A program made the translations under genes and the position numbers. 45,534 nt of DNA from JBBAEV01 sp041655735 (GTDB lineage Bacteria > Bacillota_I > Bacilli_A > RF39 > UBA660): assembly GCA_041655735.1 (NCBI GenBank), contig JBBAEV010000005.1, forward strand, positions 1-45,534, in the 5' to 3' direction. The notes beneath the pieces are model-generated. The model did no database searches. It saw nothing but the letters and a program-made list of their open reading frames with translations, and was not told the origin of the DNA. Within the stretch, counting starts at the first letter, position 1. Every line of letters starts with the position of its first letter. Of the stretch, positions 26,633 through 34,759 are shown piece by piece.

Positions 26633-27232
26633 ATGCGTTATACTGGACCCGCTTTTAAAAAGTCACGTCGTGTTGGATTTTCAACTTTAGAAAATGGCAA
26701 GGATATTGCGAGAAAACCTTATAGTCCTGGTCAACATGGACAAAGAAGAAGAGGTAAGATTTCTGAATACGGGCTTCAATTAAAAGAAAAACAAAAAATT
26801 AGATTCACTTATGGCATTAACGAAAGACAATTTAGAAATACTTTTGAAAAAGCAAAAAAACTACATGGCGTTCTTGGGGAAGATTTTCTAAAATTATTAG
26901 AAAGCCGTCTTGATAATATTGTTTATCGCGCTGGCATCGCCAGAACAAGAAGAGCCGCAAGACAATTAGTTAATCATGGGCATATTTTAGTAAATGGGAA
27001 AAAAGTTGATATTCCATCATATCAATTAAAACCAGGAGATATAATTAACATAAAAGAAGCATCATTAGATCATCCAGCTATTAAAGTAGCTTTAGCAGAT
27101 GTCAATTCTCGTCCTGAATACATATCATTTGATGATAATAAACTTGAAGTCAAATATCTAAGATACCCACAAAGAACAGAAATAACTAGTGAAATAAACG
27201 AAGACTTAGTAGTTGAATTCTATAACAGATAA
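26633..27232 (+). CDS. rpsD: 30S ribosomal protein S4
   Basis: Primary 16S rRNA-binding protein of 30S assembly. 199 residues, full length. Starts MRYTGPAFKKSRRVGFS; then KPYSPGQHGQRRRGK, YGINERQF, LLESRLDNIVYRAG, and the S4 RNA-binding domain ARTRRAARQLVNHGHILVNG. The ATG at 26633-26635 follows GAGGAGGAA; an upstream in-frame ATA/ATT-rich stretch is excluded. The N-terminus lacks the Cys residues of zinc-binding S4 forms. Monocistronic, flanked by its own promoter, leader and terminator. Confidence 0.97.
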   Translation: MRYTGPAFKKSRRVGFSTLENGKDIARKPYSPGQHGQRRRGKISEYGLQLKEKQKIRFTYGINERQFRNTFEKAKKLHGVLGEDFLKLLESRLDNIVYRAGIARTRRAARQLVNHGHILVNGKKVDIPSYQLKPGDIINIKEASLDHPAIKVALADVNSRPEYISFDDNKLEVKYLRYPQRTEITSEINEDLVVEFYNR

Positions 27233-27258
27233 AAAGAGAAGCTTAATGCTTCTCTTTT
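27233..27258. terminator. Bidirectional terminator after rpsD
   Basis: AAGAGAAGC / GCTTCTCTT stem with a 5-base loop; the convergent gene at 27243 ends inside it. Confidence 0.88.
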
Positions 27259-27797
27259 GTTTTATAAAAATATTTATTAATAAGATAATAAAAGATTAAT
27301 GGAAATAATACAAAGCCAAATATCTCAGTTATGTTTATCATTACATCATCATAATTATAATATAAGCTTTCTATAATGTAGGTATAAAGAACTAATAACC
27401 CCGCTAAAGACACTAGTAGCAATATCGCATTTAATATTTTAAATCCTAATTCTTCTTTTAAGAAATCTTTTTTGTTCATTAACATTAAAAATAATGATGA
27501 TATCACAATTATTCCAATACAAGTAAAAATATTTTTTTCACTATTCCTTTTTTGTTGATTAATTATTTCTTTACTATATTCATTATATTGTATCTGACAT
27601 TCATCATCAGTTATAAGTATTTGATCATTAGGATCAGAAAAACAATACGCTTCTTTGTATTCATCATAATTAATATAATAATCATCATTACCAAAAAAAT
27701 AATTAATTAAGGCATTGTATAAAAATATTGTGCTAAATAATATGATCATAATAATCGCAATATTAAACAATTTATCAATAATATGATTTTTTTTCAT
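27243..27797 (-). CDS. Four-helix membrane protein of unknown function
   Basis: 184 residues with four predicted TM helices: about 9-33 (NIAIIMIILFSTIFLY), 92-110 (FTCIGIIVISSLFLML), 122-147 and 156-176. An acidic Tyr/Asp-rich loop of about 55 residues with two Cys residues (EAYCFSD, DECQIQYN) lies between the first two helices and is probably outside. Family not recognised. The ATG overlaps the tyrS stop by one base (TAATG), so it is translationally coupled to tyrS; a functional link is not implied. Confidence 0.75.
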   Translation of the reverse strand: MKKNHIIDKLFNIAIIMIILFSTIFLYNALINYFFGNDDYYINYDEYKEAYCFSDPNDQILITDDECQIQYNEYSKEIINQQKRNSEKNIFTCIGIIVISSLFLMLMNKKDFLKEELGFKILNAILLLVSLAGLLVLYTYIIESLYYNYDDVMINITEIFGFVLFPLIFYYLINKYFYKTKEKH

Positions 27798-29056
27798 TAT
27801 TTATCTCCTTTATATTTTATTAAGTAATAATTTTTCTTTCCTCTTCTAATAATTATATATTTATCATTTACTAATCTACTTTTGTTAATAATATATTCTA
27901 AATCAATTACCTTATCACCATTTATAGTGATAGCGCCATTAGAAATAAATTCTCTAGCTTCCCTTTTACTACTAGCAGTTCCAACTTCGACTAATAAATC
28001 AATAATATTTTTCTCCTTATTTATTTCTAAACTAGGAACATCTTTAAATCCTTCTTCTATTTGCTTTTCTGTTAATTCTTTGATATCTCCATTAAATAAT
28101 GCTTCTGATATTTTTAAAGCCCCTTCATAAGCTTCCCTTCCATATAAGAAAATCAATATCTCTTTACTTAATACTTTTTGAGCTATTCTTTCTTCTGGTT
28201 TTTCTTTTAACTTAGATTCTAAATCCTCTATTTCCTCTTTGGAAAGAAGAGTTAATAATTTTAAATAAGTAATAACATCCTTATCGCTAGTATTAATAAA
28301 ATACTGATACATTTCATAAGGAGAAGTTTTTGTTTCATCTAACCATAAAGCACCTGATTCGCTCTTTCCAAACTTAGTACCATCTGACTTTAATAATAGT
28401 GGTGAACTTAATGCCACTACCTTAGCAGCTTCTTCTTTTTTTCTAATTAATTCTAATCCAGCAGTAATATTTCCCCATTGATCAGAGCCACCAAATTGAA
28501 CTGTACAATTATATTTTTTATATAAATGCAACCAATCTATTGATTGTAGTATCATATAAGAAAACTCAGTATATGAGATCCCTGTATTTAATCTTTTAGA
28601 AATTGTTTCCTTATCTAACATATAATTAATATTAAAATACTTTCCATAATCCCTTAAAAATTCAATCATATTTATTTTTGAAATCCAATCATAGTTGTTA
28701 ACTACAATAGCTTTATTATCACCTTCAAAAGACATATACTTTTTTAATTGAACTTCTACTTTTTTGGCATTTTCTAATGACTTTTCTAAAGTTAATAATT
28801 TTCTTTCTTCTGTTTCACGAGGGTCTCCTATTAAACCAGTAGCTCCACCTACTAAAATGATTGGTTTATGCCCATAATTTTGTAATAATTTAGATCTAAT
28901 AATTTGGACAGCATGACCAATAGTAAGTGAATCAGCACTAGGATCAAATCCACAATAAAATACTACTTTTTCTTCATTAATCATCCTTTTTGCTTCTTCT
29001 TCATTACTTATATCTTTAAGCATTCCTCGCCATTTTAATTCTTCAAATAAATTCAT
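27797..29056 (-). CDS. tyrS: Tyrosyl-tRNA synthetase
   Basis: Charges tRNA-Tyr. 419 residues. Class I core with GFDPSADSLTIGH (HIGH variant at residues about 45-48), SYMILQSIDWLHLY, QFGGSDQWGN and KFGKSESG (KMSKS variant), followed by a C-terminal S4-like RNA-binding domain (SSKREAREFISNGAITING). The ATG at 29054-29056 follows GGAGTGATAAT; the 12 residues upstream are excluded. No T-box leader is evident in the 66 bases before the gene. Neighbours rpsD as in B. subtilis. Confidence 0.96.
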   Translation of the reverse strand: MNLFEELKWRGMLKDISNEEEAKRMINEEKVVFYCGFDPSADSLTIGHAVQIIRSKLLQNYGHKPIILVGGATGLIGDPRETEERKLLTLEKSLENAKKVEVQLKKYMSFEGDNKAIVVNNYDWISKINMIEFLRDYGKYFNINYMLDKETISKRLNTGISYTEFSYMILQSIDWLHLYKKYNCTVQFGGSDQWGNITAGLELIRKKEEAAKVVALSSPLLLKSDGTKFGKSESGALWLDETKTSPYEMYQYFINTSDKDVITYLKLLTLLSKEEIEDLESKLKEKPEERIAQKVLSKEILIFLYGREAYEGALKISEALFNGDIKELTEKQIEEGFKDVPSLEINKEKNIIDLLVEVGTASSKREAREFISNGAITINGDKVIDLEYIINKSRLVNDKYIIIRRGKKNYYLIKYKGDK

Positions 29057-29109
29057 ATTATCACTCCATAACATACTAACTATATATATCATTATAACAT
29101 AATATATAG

Positions 29110-29135
29110 AAATAAAAAGCGATTATTCATCGCTT
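29110..29135 (-). terminator. Terminator after the YtxH-like gene
   Basis: AGCGAT / ATCGCT stem overlapping the final codons of the YtxH-like gene, with TTTTTATT following on the minus strand. Confidence 0.7.
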
Positions 29136-29539
29136 TCATCATTTTTCTTTTCTAATCTTTTTAATACTTCTTTTGTTACTTCAATAGCTTTTTCTCTTAC
29201 TTCTTCAGCTATTTCTTGAACAACAGGTGTTCCTTTTTCAATTGCTAGTTTTACTAAATCTTCAGCTTTTTCTTTTACAACTTTAGCTTTATCTTTAGCT
29301 ATTTTCATAACCTTTTCTTTATCTAATTGTTCTAAATCTTCTTGAATTTCATCAATCTTTTCTTCCATCTTCACTTTTACATCTCTAAAATCAATAGCTG
29401 ATACCTTTTGAATTAATTCATCTATTTTGACCTTTAATTCTTTTCTTGTTTGCGAACCTTTTTTAGGTGCGAATAAAATACCTGCTGCTGCTCCCACTAA
29501 AGCCCCTAAGAAAAAACCTTTTCTTTTCTTTTTACTCAT
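29123..29539 (-). CDS. YtxH-like protein
   Basis: 138 residues. The N-terminus MSKKKRKGFFLGALVGAAAG followed by ILFAPKKGSQTRKEL is the YtxH domain hallmark (short glycine-rich membrane segment, then APKKG). The remainder is a long Lys/Glu-rich helix that probably lies along or under the membrane. In B. subtilis ytxH is in a stress-induced operon with ytxG. ATG at 29537-29539 overlaps the preceding gene's stop (ATGAGTAA), so translation is coupled. A longer upstream extension is rejected as it lies in another gene's frame. Confidence 0.85.
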   Translation of the reverse strand: MSKKKRKGFFLGALVGAAAGILFAPKKGSQTRKELKVKIDELIQKVSAIDFRDVKVKMEEKIDEIQEDLEQLDKEKVMKIAKDKAKVVKEKAEDLVKLAIEKGTPVVQEIAEEVREKAIEVTKEVLKRLEKKNDESDE

Positions 29540-29843
29540 CTTCTTCAACTTCCTCCTTTTCAATATTTTTTTCTTTTCTTTTTTTAAACCATCCAGTAAA
29601 AAAACCTGCAATAATATCAACAAACTTATCACTAAATGAAGACAATTTATCAGTAGCATTATCAATCACATTAAATAAACCATTAAGTGAATCTACCTTT
29701 GCTTCTACTTCACTAGCAACTTTATTTACTTTAGTTACCATTTTTATTAATTTAATAACAAGAATAATTAAAACTACTAATAATATGGCTCCTAATAAAT
29801 ATAATATTCCAGGTAATACATCAATTATTACTATCTTCATCAT
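29532..29843 (-). CDS. DUF948 (YtxG-like) membrane protein
   Basis: 103 residues: an N-terminal TM helix (about 8-30, LPGILYLLGAILLVVLIILVI) followed by an amphipathic helical segment KVASEVEAKVDSLNGLFNVID and an acidic tail, matching DUF948/YtxG. Starts at ATGATG (29838-29843) with AAGGAG upstream inside the previous gene; the two overlap by about 23 bases. Forms a unit with the YtxH-like gene, as in Bacillus. Confidence 0.75.
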   Translation of the reverse strand: MMKIVIIDVLPGILYLLGAILLVVLIILVIKLIKMVTKVNKVASEVEAKVDSLNGLFNVIDNATDKLSSFSDKFVDIIAGFFTGWFKKRKEKNIEKEEVEEDE

Positions 29844-30639
29844 TTTCTTCTCCTTCCGACTCATACATTGAATCAATTAAATTAAATAAATTATCTTTAT
29901 CAATATCTTTATTATTAGCTTCCCCTATTTTATTTATATCAGGTTTATCTTTTTCACTATCATAAGAAATATTTAGTTCCTTATAATTAGTATCAGCTTC
30001 CTCTAAAGTTACATCTTCTATTACTATTTCTTCTGTTAAATCTTCTAATAAATCAGTATTTTCTTTAATTCCTTCCGCTTCTTTTTCTTCCACTTCTTCA
30101 TCTTTCAAATTATAAAACATTGAATCATTATCAGATAAAGTATTTTCTATATCATCTTCTAAAGTCCCATATGCTTTTTTACGCACATCATCAACACTTA
30201 AACTACCAGTATTTTCTTTTGTTTTTGTATTATTAATTTGTTTTTTCTTCTCTTCCAGCATTTGACTCTTTCTATATTCTTTATCTATTATCCCATAAAT
30301 AGGAGATATTACTGGAGTTGGTTTGAAAACTTTTTTTTCTGGTTCTTCTACTTTGTTCTTTATTTTTGTTTTTTCAACATCAAGAATATTAGTATGACGT
30401 TGTTTTTCTTTTTCCTTTTCTAAATCTTCCTCTTCAAACATTACTGGAAACTTAAAGGTAGTCTCTGATTTAAACAATTCTCTTTCGCTAATAACATCAC
30501 TAACATCCTTTTTTACCTCAACGTGTTTATCTATTTTTTTAATAGGTGGAGTAATTTCTTTTCTAGCCTCCATTTTTGGTTTTGTTTCTACTTCTTCTTC
30601 CTCTAAAAACAAATTTTTTATTTTATCAAAAAGTCCCAT
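29821..30639 (-). CDS. Highly charged cytoplasmic protein of unknown function
   Basis: 272 residues, very rich in Glu, Lys and Asp, mostly predicted disordered. The N-terminus MGLFDKIKNLFLEEEE is amphipathic and may touch the membrane, like MinD/SepF-type membrane-targeting helices. A less charged block FKPTPVISPIYGIIDKEY (about residues 105-122) is probably a short conserved binding motif. No family I can name with confidence. AGAGGTG precedes the ATG. First gene before the YtxG/YtxH-like pair, which it overlaps. A role in division or envelope organisation would be a guess from shape only. Confidence 0.65.
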   Translation of the reverse strand: MGLFDKIKNLFLEEEEVETKPKMEARKEITPPIKKIDKHVEVKKDVSDVISERELFKSETTFKFPVMFEEEDLEKEKEKQRHTNILDVEKTKIKNKVEEPEKKVFKPTPVISPIYGIIDKEYRKSQMLEEKKKQINNTKTKENTGSLSVDDVRKKAYGTLEDDIENTLSDNDSMFYNLKDEEVEEKEAEGIKENTDLLEDLTEEIVIEDVTLEEADTNYKELNISYDSEKDKPDINKIGEANNKDIDKDNLFNLIDSMYESEGEENDEDSNN

Positions 30640-30680
30640 ATTAGCACCTCTACTCTAGTATCCCTTCCTATTTTATAGTA

Positions 30681-31325
30681 TTATTCATAATCAGGCAATT
30701 GATTATTAATATCTTCATATTTATCATATTCTTTTATATAATCTAAATATTTTCCTTCTTCTCTTTTAGGTTTAAATATATTAAACTGTTCTGCTCCTTT
30801 ATCAAAATCATCATTATCAATTAAATTTTTAATTATTTTTTCATTATAAGTTAAGTTAGATAATATATAACAGCCATCAATAATTGCTTGTGATAAATAA
30901 TCCTTATTAACATAACTTTCTATTTTTGCATAATTAAACATCATTTCAATAAAATATTTGTCATTTATTTTATTTATTTCAATATAACCTTTCTTATCAT
31001 TGAACTCTAACATCTTAGAATAATATGCTTTTTTATATTCATTATAACTAATATTTACTTTATGATAATAACTAATAACATCCACATATAAATAATAATT
31101 TATATTATTGGTATATAACATTTCATTATAATCTGAAATACTACTAACTTTTACATTACGTGGCAAATAGTATTGGTATCCTAGAGAATAAGTATTAGTA
31201 ACTTCAGTTTTATTATTTAATATGGTATTAATTATACCATCGATATTATTATCATCTACTTTTGTAATAGTACAACCCGTAACCATCAGTAGTGATATTA
31301 CCAGCATTAACCACCTAGGCTTCAT
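30681..31325 (-). CDS. Predicted lipoprotein of unknown function
   Basis: 214 residues. Signal peptide MKPRWLMLVISLLMVTGC with lipobox VTGC and lipidated Cys18. The mature part is Tyr/Asn/Asp-rich (YYHKVNISYNEYKKAYY) and ends in an acidic tail. Not recognised. Sits between trmB and the charged protein on the same strand, likely one transcript. Attached outside the membrane by its lipid. Confidence 0.75.
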   Translation of the reverse strand: MKPRWLMLVISLLMVTGCTITKVDDNNIDGIINTILNNKTEVTNTYSLGYQYYLPRNVKVSSISDYNEMLYTNNINYYLYVDVISYYHKVNISYNEYKKAYYSKMLEFNDKKGYIEINKINDKYFIEMMFNYAKIESYVNKDYLSQAIIDGCYILSNLTYNEKIIKNLIDNDDFDKGAEQFNIFKPKREEGKYLDYIKEYDKYEDINNQLPDYE

Positions 31326-31383
31326 CTAATCACCTACTCTTATAATTTATTATATCAAAAAAGAAATAAAAGATAAATATATT

Positions 31384-32019
31384 TTAATTTTTATTTTTAT
31401 ATGCTTCCAATTTATATATTGTTTTATTCTCTAATATATACTTATCTTCATATTCAGTAGTAATATTATTAAGTATATTACTATTAGTTAAATCAAGATA
31501 TACATTCTTTAATTTATATCCATATTCACTTAATGATTCGATAGAATATTCAAATAAACTTCTATTATCTGTCTTTATATGTATTTCTCCATTTAAAATC
31601 ATATCATACTTTGATAAAAATGTTTTATAAGTTAATCTTCTTTTTGAATGCCTTTTCTTGGGCCAAGGATCAGAAAAGTTCAAATATATTCTTTTTATCT
31701 CGTTAACGTCAAAAATATTATCTATGTCAACCGCATCTAATCTTATTAGTTTTAAATTAGATAACTGAAATTCATTCACATTCTCAATTGCTTTAACTAA
31801 AACATTATCAACTCTTTCAATACCAATAAAATTAATATCAGGGTTTTTTAAAGCGTTATTTATTATAAACTTTCCTTTACCCATTCCTATTTCAATATAT
31901 AAAGGATTATTATTACCAAATAATAAATGCCATTTACCTTTATATTTGGAAGAATCAGAAACAAAATATAATGAGCTAGTAATTATCTTATCTTTATTTT
32001 TTACATTTCTCAGTCTCAC
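31384..32019 (-). CDS. trmB: tRNA (guanine-N7-)-methyltransferase TrmB
   Basis: SAM-dependent methylation of G46 in tRNA. 211 residues. SAM-binding loop IEIGMGKGKFI, the FIGIERV segment and the catalytic/tRNA motif LNFSDPWPKKRHSKRR are clear, followed by IHIKTDNRSLFEYS. Start is GTG (32017-32019) with AGGAGG a few bases upstream; no better ATG exists. Lies in the trmB-ytgP area as in B. subtilis (ytmQ-ytgP). Confidence 0.95.
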   Translation of the reverse strand: MRLRNVKNKDKIITSSLYFVSDSSKYKGKWHLLFGNNNPLYIEIGMGKGKFIINNALKNPDINFIGIERVDNVLVKAIENVNEFQLSNLKLIRLDAVDIDNIFDVNEIKRIYLNFSDPWPKKRHSKRRLTYKTFLSKYDMILNGEIHIKTDNRSLFEYSIESLSEYGYKLKNVYLDLTNSNILNNITTEYEDKYILENKTIYKLEAYKNKN

Positions 32020-32067
32020 ATTATCCCTCCTAATATCATTATAGCCTAATCACTACATAAACAAAAG

Positions 32068-32075
32068 CATATACT
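32068..32075 (+). promoter_or_regulatory. Possible SigE-type -10 box
   Basis: CATATACT matches the SigE -10 pattern CATAnAnT and lies about 20 bases before AAAGGAGG of the 32107 gene. No convincing -35, so this is a hint only. Confidence 0.3.
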
Positions 32076-32106
32076 TTAATGAAAGCATTTTAAAGGAGGC
32101 ACCAAA

Positions 32107-32388
32107 ATGAAAAACGAAAGAAATACCTGTCCTTATACTAACACCGGAGTAATGCCAGGAATGATGCCTGGCATGGGGATGATGCCTGGCATGGGACAAA
32201 TGTCTGGATATAATATAACTCAAGGTGTTGATCATTTTGAACAACGTTTAGATCGTTTAGAAAATCAAGTCAGAAGGCTTGATATAAGGTTATCTAGACT
32301 AGAAACACCTTATTCCGAACAAACTCCATATACTGATAATACATGGCAATACCCCACACAACCTACACAATCTATACAAGGAATATAA
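32107..32388 (+). CDS. Small Met/Gly/Pro-rich protein, possible spore coat component
   Basis: 93 residues. N-terminal repeats of PGMMPGMG type (about residues 15-33), then a predicted coiled coil DHFEQRLDRLENQVRRLDIR (about 44-66), then a Thr/Pro/Gln-rich tail. Two CxxxT-like features, one Cys (CPYT). Strong AAAGGAGG site. Low-complexity Met/Gly/Pro segments beside a coiled coil recall small spore coat or exosporium proteins, and a possible SigE box precedes it, but I know no exact family. Transcribed alone between trmB (divergent) and a terminator. Confidence 0.65.
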   Translation: MKNERNTCPYTNTGVMPGMMPGMGMMPGMGQMSGYNITQGVDHFEQRLDRLENQVRRLDIRLSRLETPYSEQTPYTDNTWQYPTQPTQSIQGI

Positions 32389-32412
32389 AAAAAGAAGTTA
32401 AACTTCTTTTTT
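32387..32412. terminator. Bidirectional terminator
   Basis: AAAAAGAAG / CTTCTTTTTT hairpin between the convergent 32107 gene and the flippase gene; overlaps the end of the latter. Confidence 0.75.
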
Positions 32413-34032
32413 ACTTTTTTTAAGCATATTAATTGTTATATTATTCCCTAATACTGATGTGATAGTATTATTTTGTTTGGAAAGGGCTAAGTAAATACCA
32501 CTACCTATTATTCCATATACAAAACATACTATGACTGCCATACCTCTACCAGTGACATCAATAGGAATTAATAATTTCAACATTGATAATACTATTAACA
32601 TTATTAAAGTACCCATAACAATATTTAAAAATGTTTTAAAAGTATCATTATAACTAATATTGGTTATTTTCTTTAATACTATTAAGTTAATTATAATGGA
32701 AACTATAAAACCAAAGATAGTTGCGGTTATTGAACCATAAAAACCATGAAGCCCAAAATGATTAAAGGAATACATTAATGGAATATTAAATGATAGTTTT
32801 ATTAATAATCCCGCAATTAAACTTATAAATACCATTTTATATTGATTAAGTGATTGCATAATCATTAAGGTAATAGTAAATAATGTGATGAAAAAAGCTA
32901 TAAATATAGAATAACTAAAAACAGTTGGTCCTAAAACACTTTCTCCATAGAAAGCAAACCACAATGGTTTAGCTAAAAAACTTAAACCAAATGTTAAGGG
33001 TAATGTAATAAAAGTAAGTAATTTTAATGATTGACTAACTTTTCTCCTTACATTTTCAAAATCTTTTTGAACAAAATTAGAAGTGATATTAGGAATTAAA
33101 CTTGTAACTAATCCAGATGATATTGCAATTACTATCGCATTTAATTTATACCCCCAAGTATTTAATATCCCAATGACACTTTCAGCTACGTCTATTTCAT
33201 ATTTTAAACCATTTACCAATGTTTTTACTACTGTTGTCATATCTATTAAATTATAAAATGAATGAGTAATATGTATCATTACAAAAGGTATTGCATATAT
33301 TACTAGTTTTTTCAATATATCTTTACTTGTAACCCTCTTTTCACTTCTAGTCATCTCATATTCTTGATGAATTTTATTTTTCTTTATTTTAGATACTAAA
33401 TAAAAATACGATACAAAAGCTCCTGCCGTAGCACCAAATACCGCAATGCCTACTGCATTAGTAAGACCTAAGTTAAAAACATTTAATACCATATAACTAC
33501 CTATAATAATAATTAATACTCTGATTAACTGTTCTAAAACTTGGCTAATAGATGATGGAGTAATATACTTGTGCCCTTGTAAATAACCCCTAGTAATACT
33601 GAGTAAAGGAACAATTATAATAGCAGTAGATATTATTCTTATTACTAAAGTAACATCTTCTATAGAATTTCCTCCCGTTATATCTCCTAATATCATATAA
33701 GCAATATTAGGAGCAAAAATAAATAACATTAAAAAGGAAGCGAAACCTGTTATAAGCATTAATTTTTTTCCTATTTTATATGCTTTCTCTTTTAAATAAT
33801 ATTTTTCTAAAGTATTATACTCACTAATAATTTTAGCCATAGCAGAAGGAAGTCCAATTGAGGATATACTTAAAAACAAAGTATAAATAGTATACGCATA
33901 ACCATATAAAGCTCCCCCTTGTTCACCTATAATAGCATAAAAGGGAATAACATATAATACGCCTAATATTTTTACTAAAATTATCGCAATAGTCGCAATC
34001 ATAGCCCCTTGGACAAAAGAGTTTTTTTTCAT
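32398..34032 (-). CDS. Polysaccharide/lipid flippase, YtgP/SpoVB family (MOP superfamily)
   Basis: 544 residues, about 14 hydrophobic helices. Starts MKKNSFVQGAMIATIAIILVK, a typical YtgP/SpoVB opening, with GLPSAMAKIISEY and GYLQGHKYITPSSISQVLEQ. Members flip lipid-linked precursors across the membrane; YtgP is a lipid II flippase (MurJ function) and SpoVB acts in cortex synthesis. Which of the two cannot be decided, though ytgP synteny with trmB favours YtgP. GGAAGTGAAG lies 4 bases before ATG. Immediately follows cse60 on the same strand. Confidence 0.88.
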   Translation of the reverse strand: MKKNSFVQGAMIATIAIILVKILGVLYVIPFYAIIGEQGGALYGYAYTIYTLFLSISSIGLPSAMAKIISEYNTLEKYYLKEKAYKIGKKLMLITGFASFLMLFIFAPNIAYMILGDITGGNSIEDVTLVIRIISTAIIIVPLLSITRGYLQGHKYITPSSISQVLEQLIRVLIIIIGSYMVLNVFNLGLTNAVGIAVFGATAGAFVSYFYLVSKIKKNKIHQEYEMTRSEKRVTSKDILKKLVIYAIPFVMIHITHSFYNLIDMTTVVKTLVNGLKYEIDVAESVIGILNTWGYKLNAIVIAISSGLVTSLIPNITSNFVQKDFENVRRKVSQSLKLLTFITLPLTFGLSFLAKPLWFAFYGESVLGPTVFSYSIFIAFFITLFTITLMIMQSLNQYKMVFISLIAGLLIKLSFNIPLMYSFNHFGLHGFYGSITATIFGFIVSIIINLIVLKKITNISYNDTFKTFLNIVMGTLIMLIVLSMLKLLIPIDVTGRGMAVIVCFVYGIIGSGIYLALSKQNNTITSVLGNNITINMLKKSKKEV

Positions 34033-34047
34033 TTACTTCACTTCCAT

Positions 34048-34218
34048 TTATTTATAAATAATCATTGCCGAAAAACAAAATATTTGTTCCTCTGAAAAAA
34101 CACTTATACCTACTTGATACTTTATATCTATTACTTCACCTTCTAAAGCAGATATAAAATCATTAATACTTTTTTCTAAATCTTTTTCATGGCCCTCATC
34201 AAATATCTTAACTTTCAT
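34048..34218 (-). CDS. cse60: Cse60-like sporulation protein (DUF2758)
   Basis: 56 residues: MKVKIFDEGHEKDLEKSIND at the N-terminus and FISALEGEVIDIKYQVGIS then FSAMIIY, matching the small Cse60 family. In B. subtilis cse60 is transcribed in the mother cell under SigE; its molecular role is unknown. AAGGTGATAAT precedes ATG at 34216-34218. Ends 15 bases before the flippase ATG, so the two are probably in one operon and this would link the flippase to sporulation. Confidence 0.8.
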   Translation of the reverse strand: MKVKIFDEGHEKDLEKSINDFISALEGEVIDIKYQVGISVFSEEQIFCFSAMIIYK

Positions 34219-34255
34219 ATTATCACCTTATATAAAAATAAATTATATAAAGTTT

Positions 34256-34741
34256 TTATTTTGTCTCTTTTTGATATTGGTAATATACTTTTTTATTATT
34301 ATCATCTTCATCTTCATATTCTAATAACAATTTTATTATACCATTAAAATTATTAATTGAACCATTATATTTAATATAACCAACCAAAATAATACCTTTA
34401 ACCATATTATTTTTATTATCTATTTTATTAGGTATTAAATTTAACTTTTCATCAAATATACCTACTGTAGGATAAATACCATTAGTATCAAAATTATGAA
34501 TAGCTAATGCTTTGATATTTCTTATTTCTTCTTTGGGATTATCTATGATAATACTATAAGTTAATTCTTCATCAATATCCTTTTCTAATACTACATCTAC
34601 AGAAAAAGGAAGCTCACCATTGATTATAGATTGATTATTTAAATCATTAATCATATTATTATATATTTCTTTTTCTTTACTATAACTATTACATCCAGTT
34701 AATATAAAAAGGAAAAGAAATATAAGTAATAATTTTTTCAT
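34256..34741 (-). CDS. Predicted lipoprotein of unknown function
   Basis: 161 residues. Signal peptide MKKLLLIFLFLFILTGC, lipobox LTGC with Cys17. Mature domain is acidic with alternating strands (YSIIIDNPKEEIRNIKALAIHN, KGIILVGYIKYN). Possibly an immunoglobulin-like or DUF-type extracellular domain, not recognised. AGGTGATTTT precedes ATG. Starts 18 bases after the viperin-like radical SAM gene, so the two are likely co-transcribed. Confidence 0.75.
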   Translation of the reverse strand: MKKLLLIFLFLFILTGCNSYSKEKEIYNNMINDLNNQSIINGELPFSVDVVLEKDIDEELTYSIIIDNPKEEIRNIKALAIHNFDTNGIYPTVGIFDEKLNLIPNKIDNKNNMVKGIILVGYIKYNGSINNFNGIIKLLLEYEDEDDNNKKVYYQYQKETK

Positions 34742-34759
34742 AAAATCACCTATTCTATT

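Noticed and set aside
29057..29122. T-box leader for tyrS
   Set aside because: The 66-base gap upstream of tyrS is too short and has no T-box-like conserved segment.
32053..32244. Minus-strand His-rich frame opposite the PGMM repeat
   Set aside because: Antisense of the Met/Gly/Pro repeat; the plus-strand gene has the ribosome binding site and terminator.
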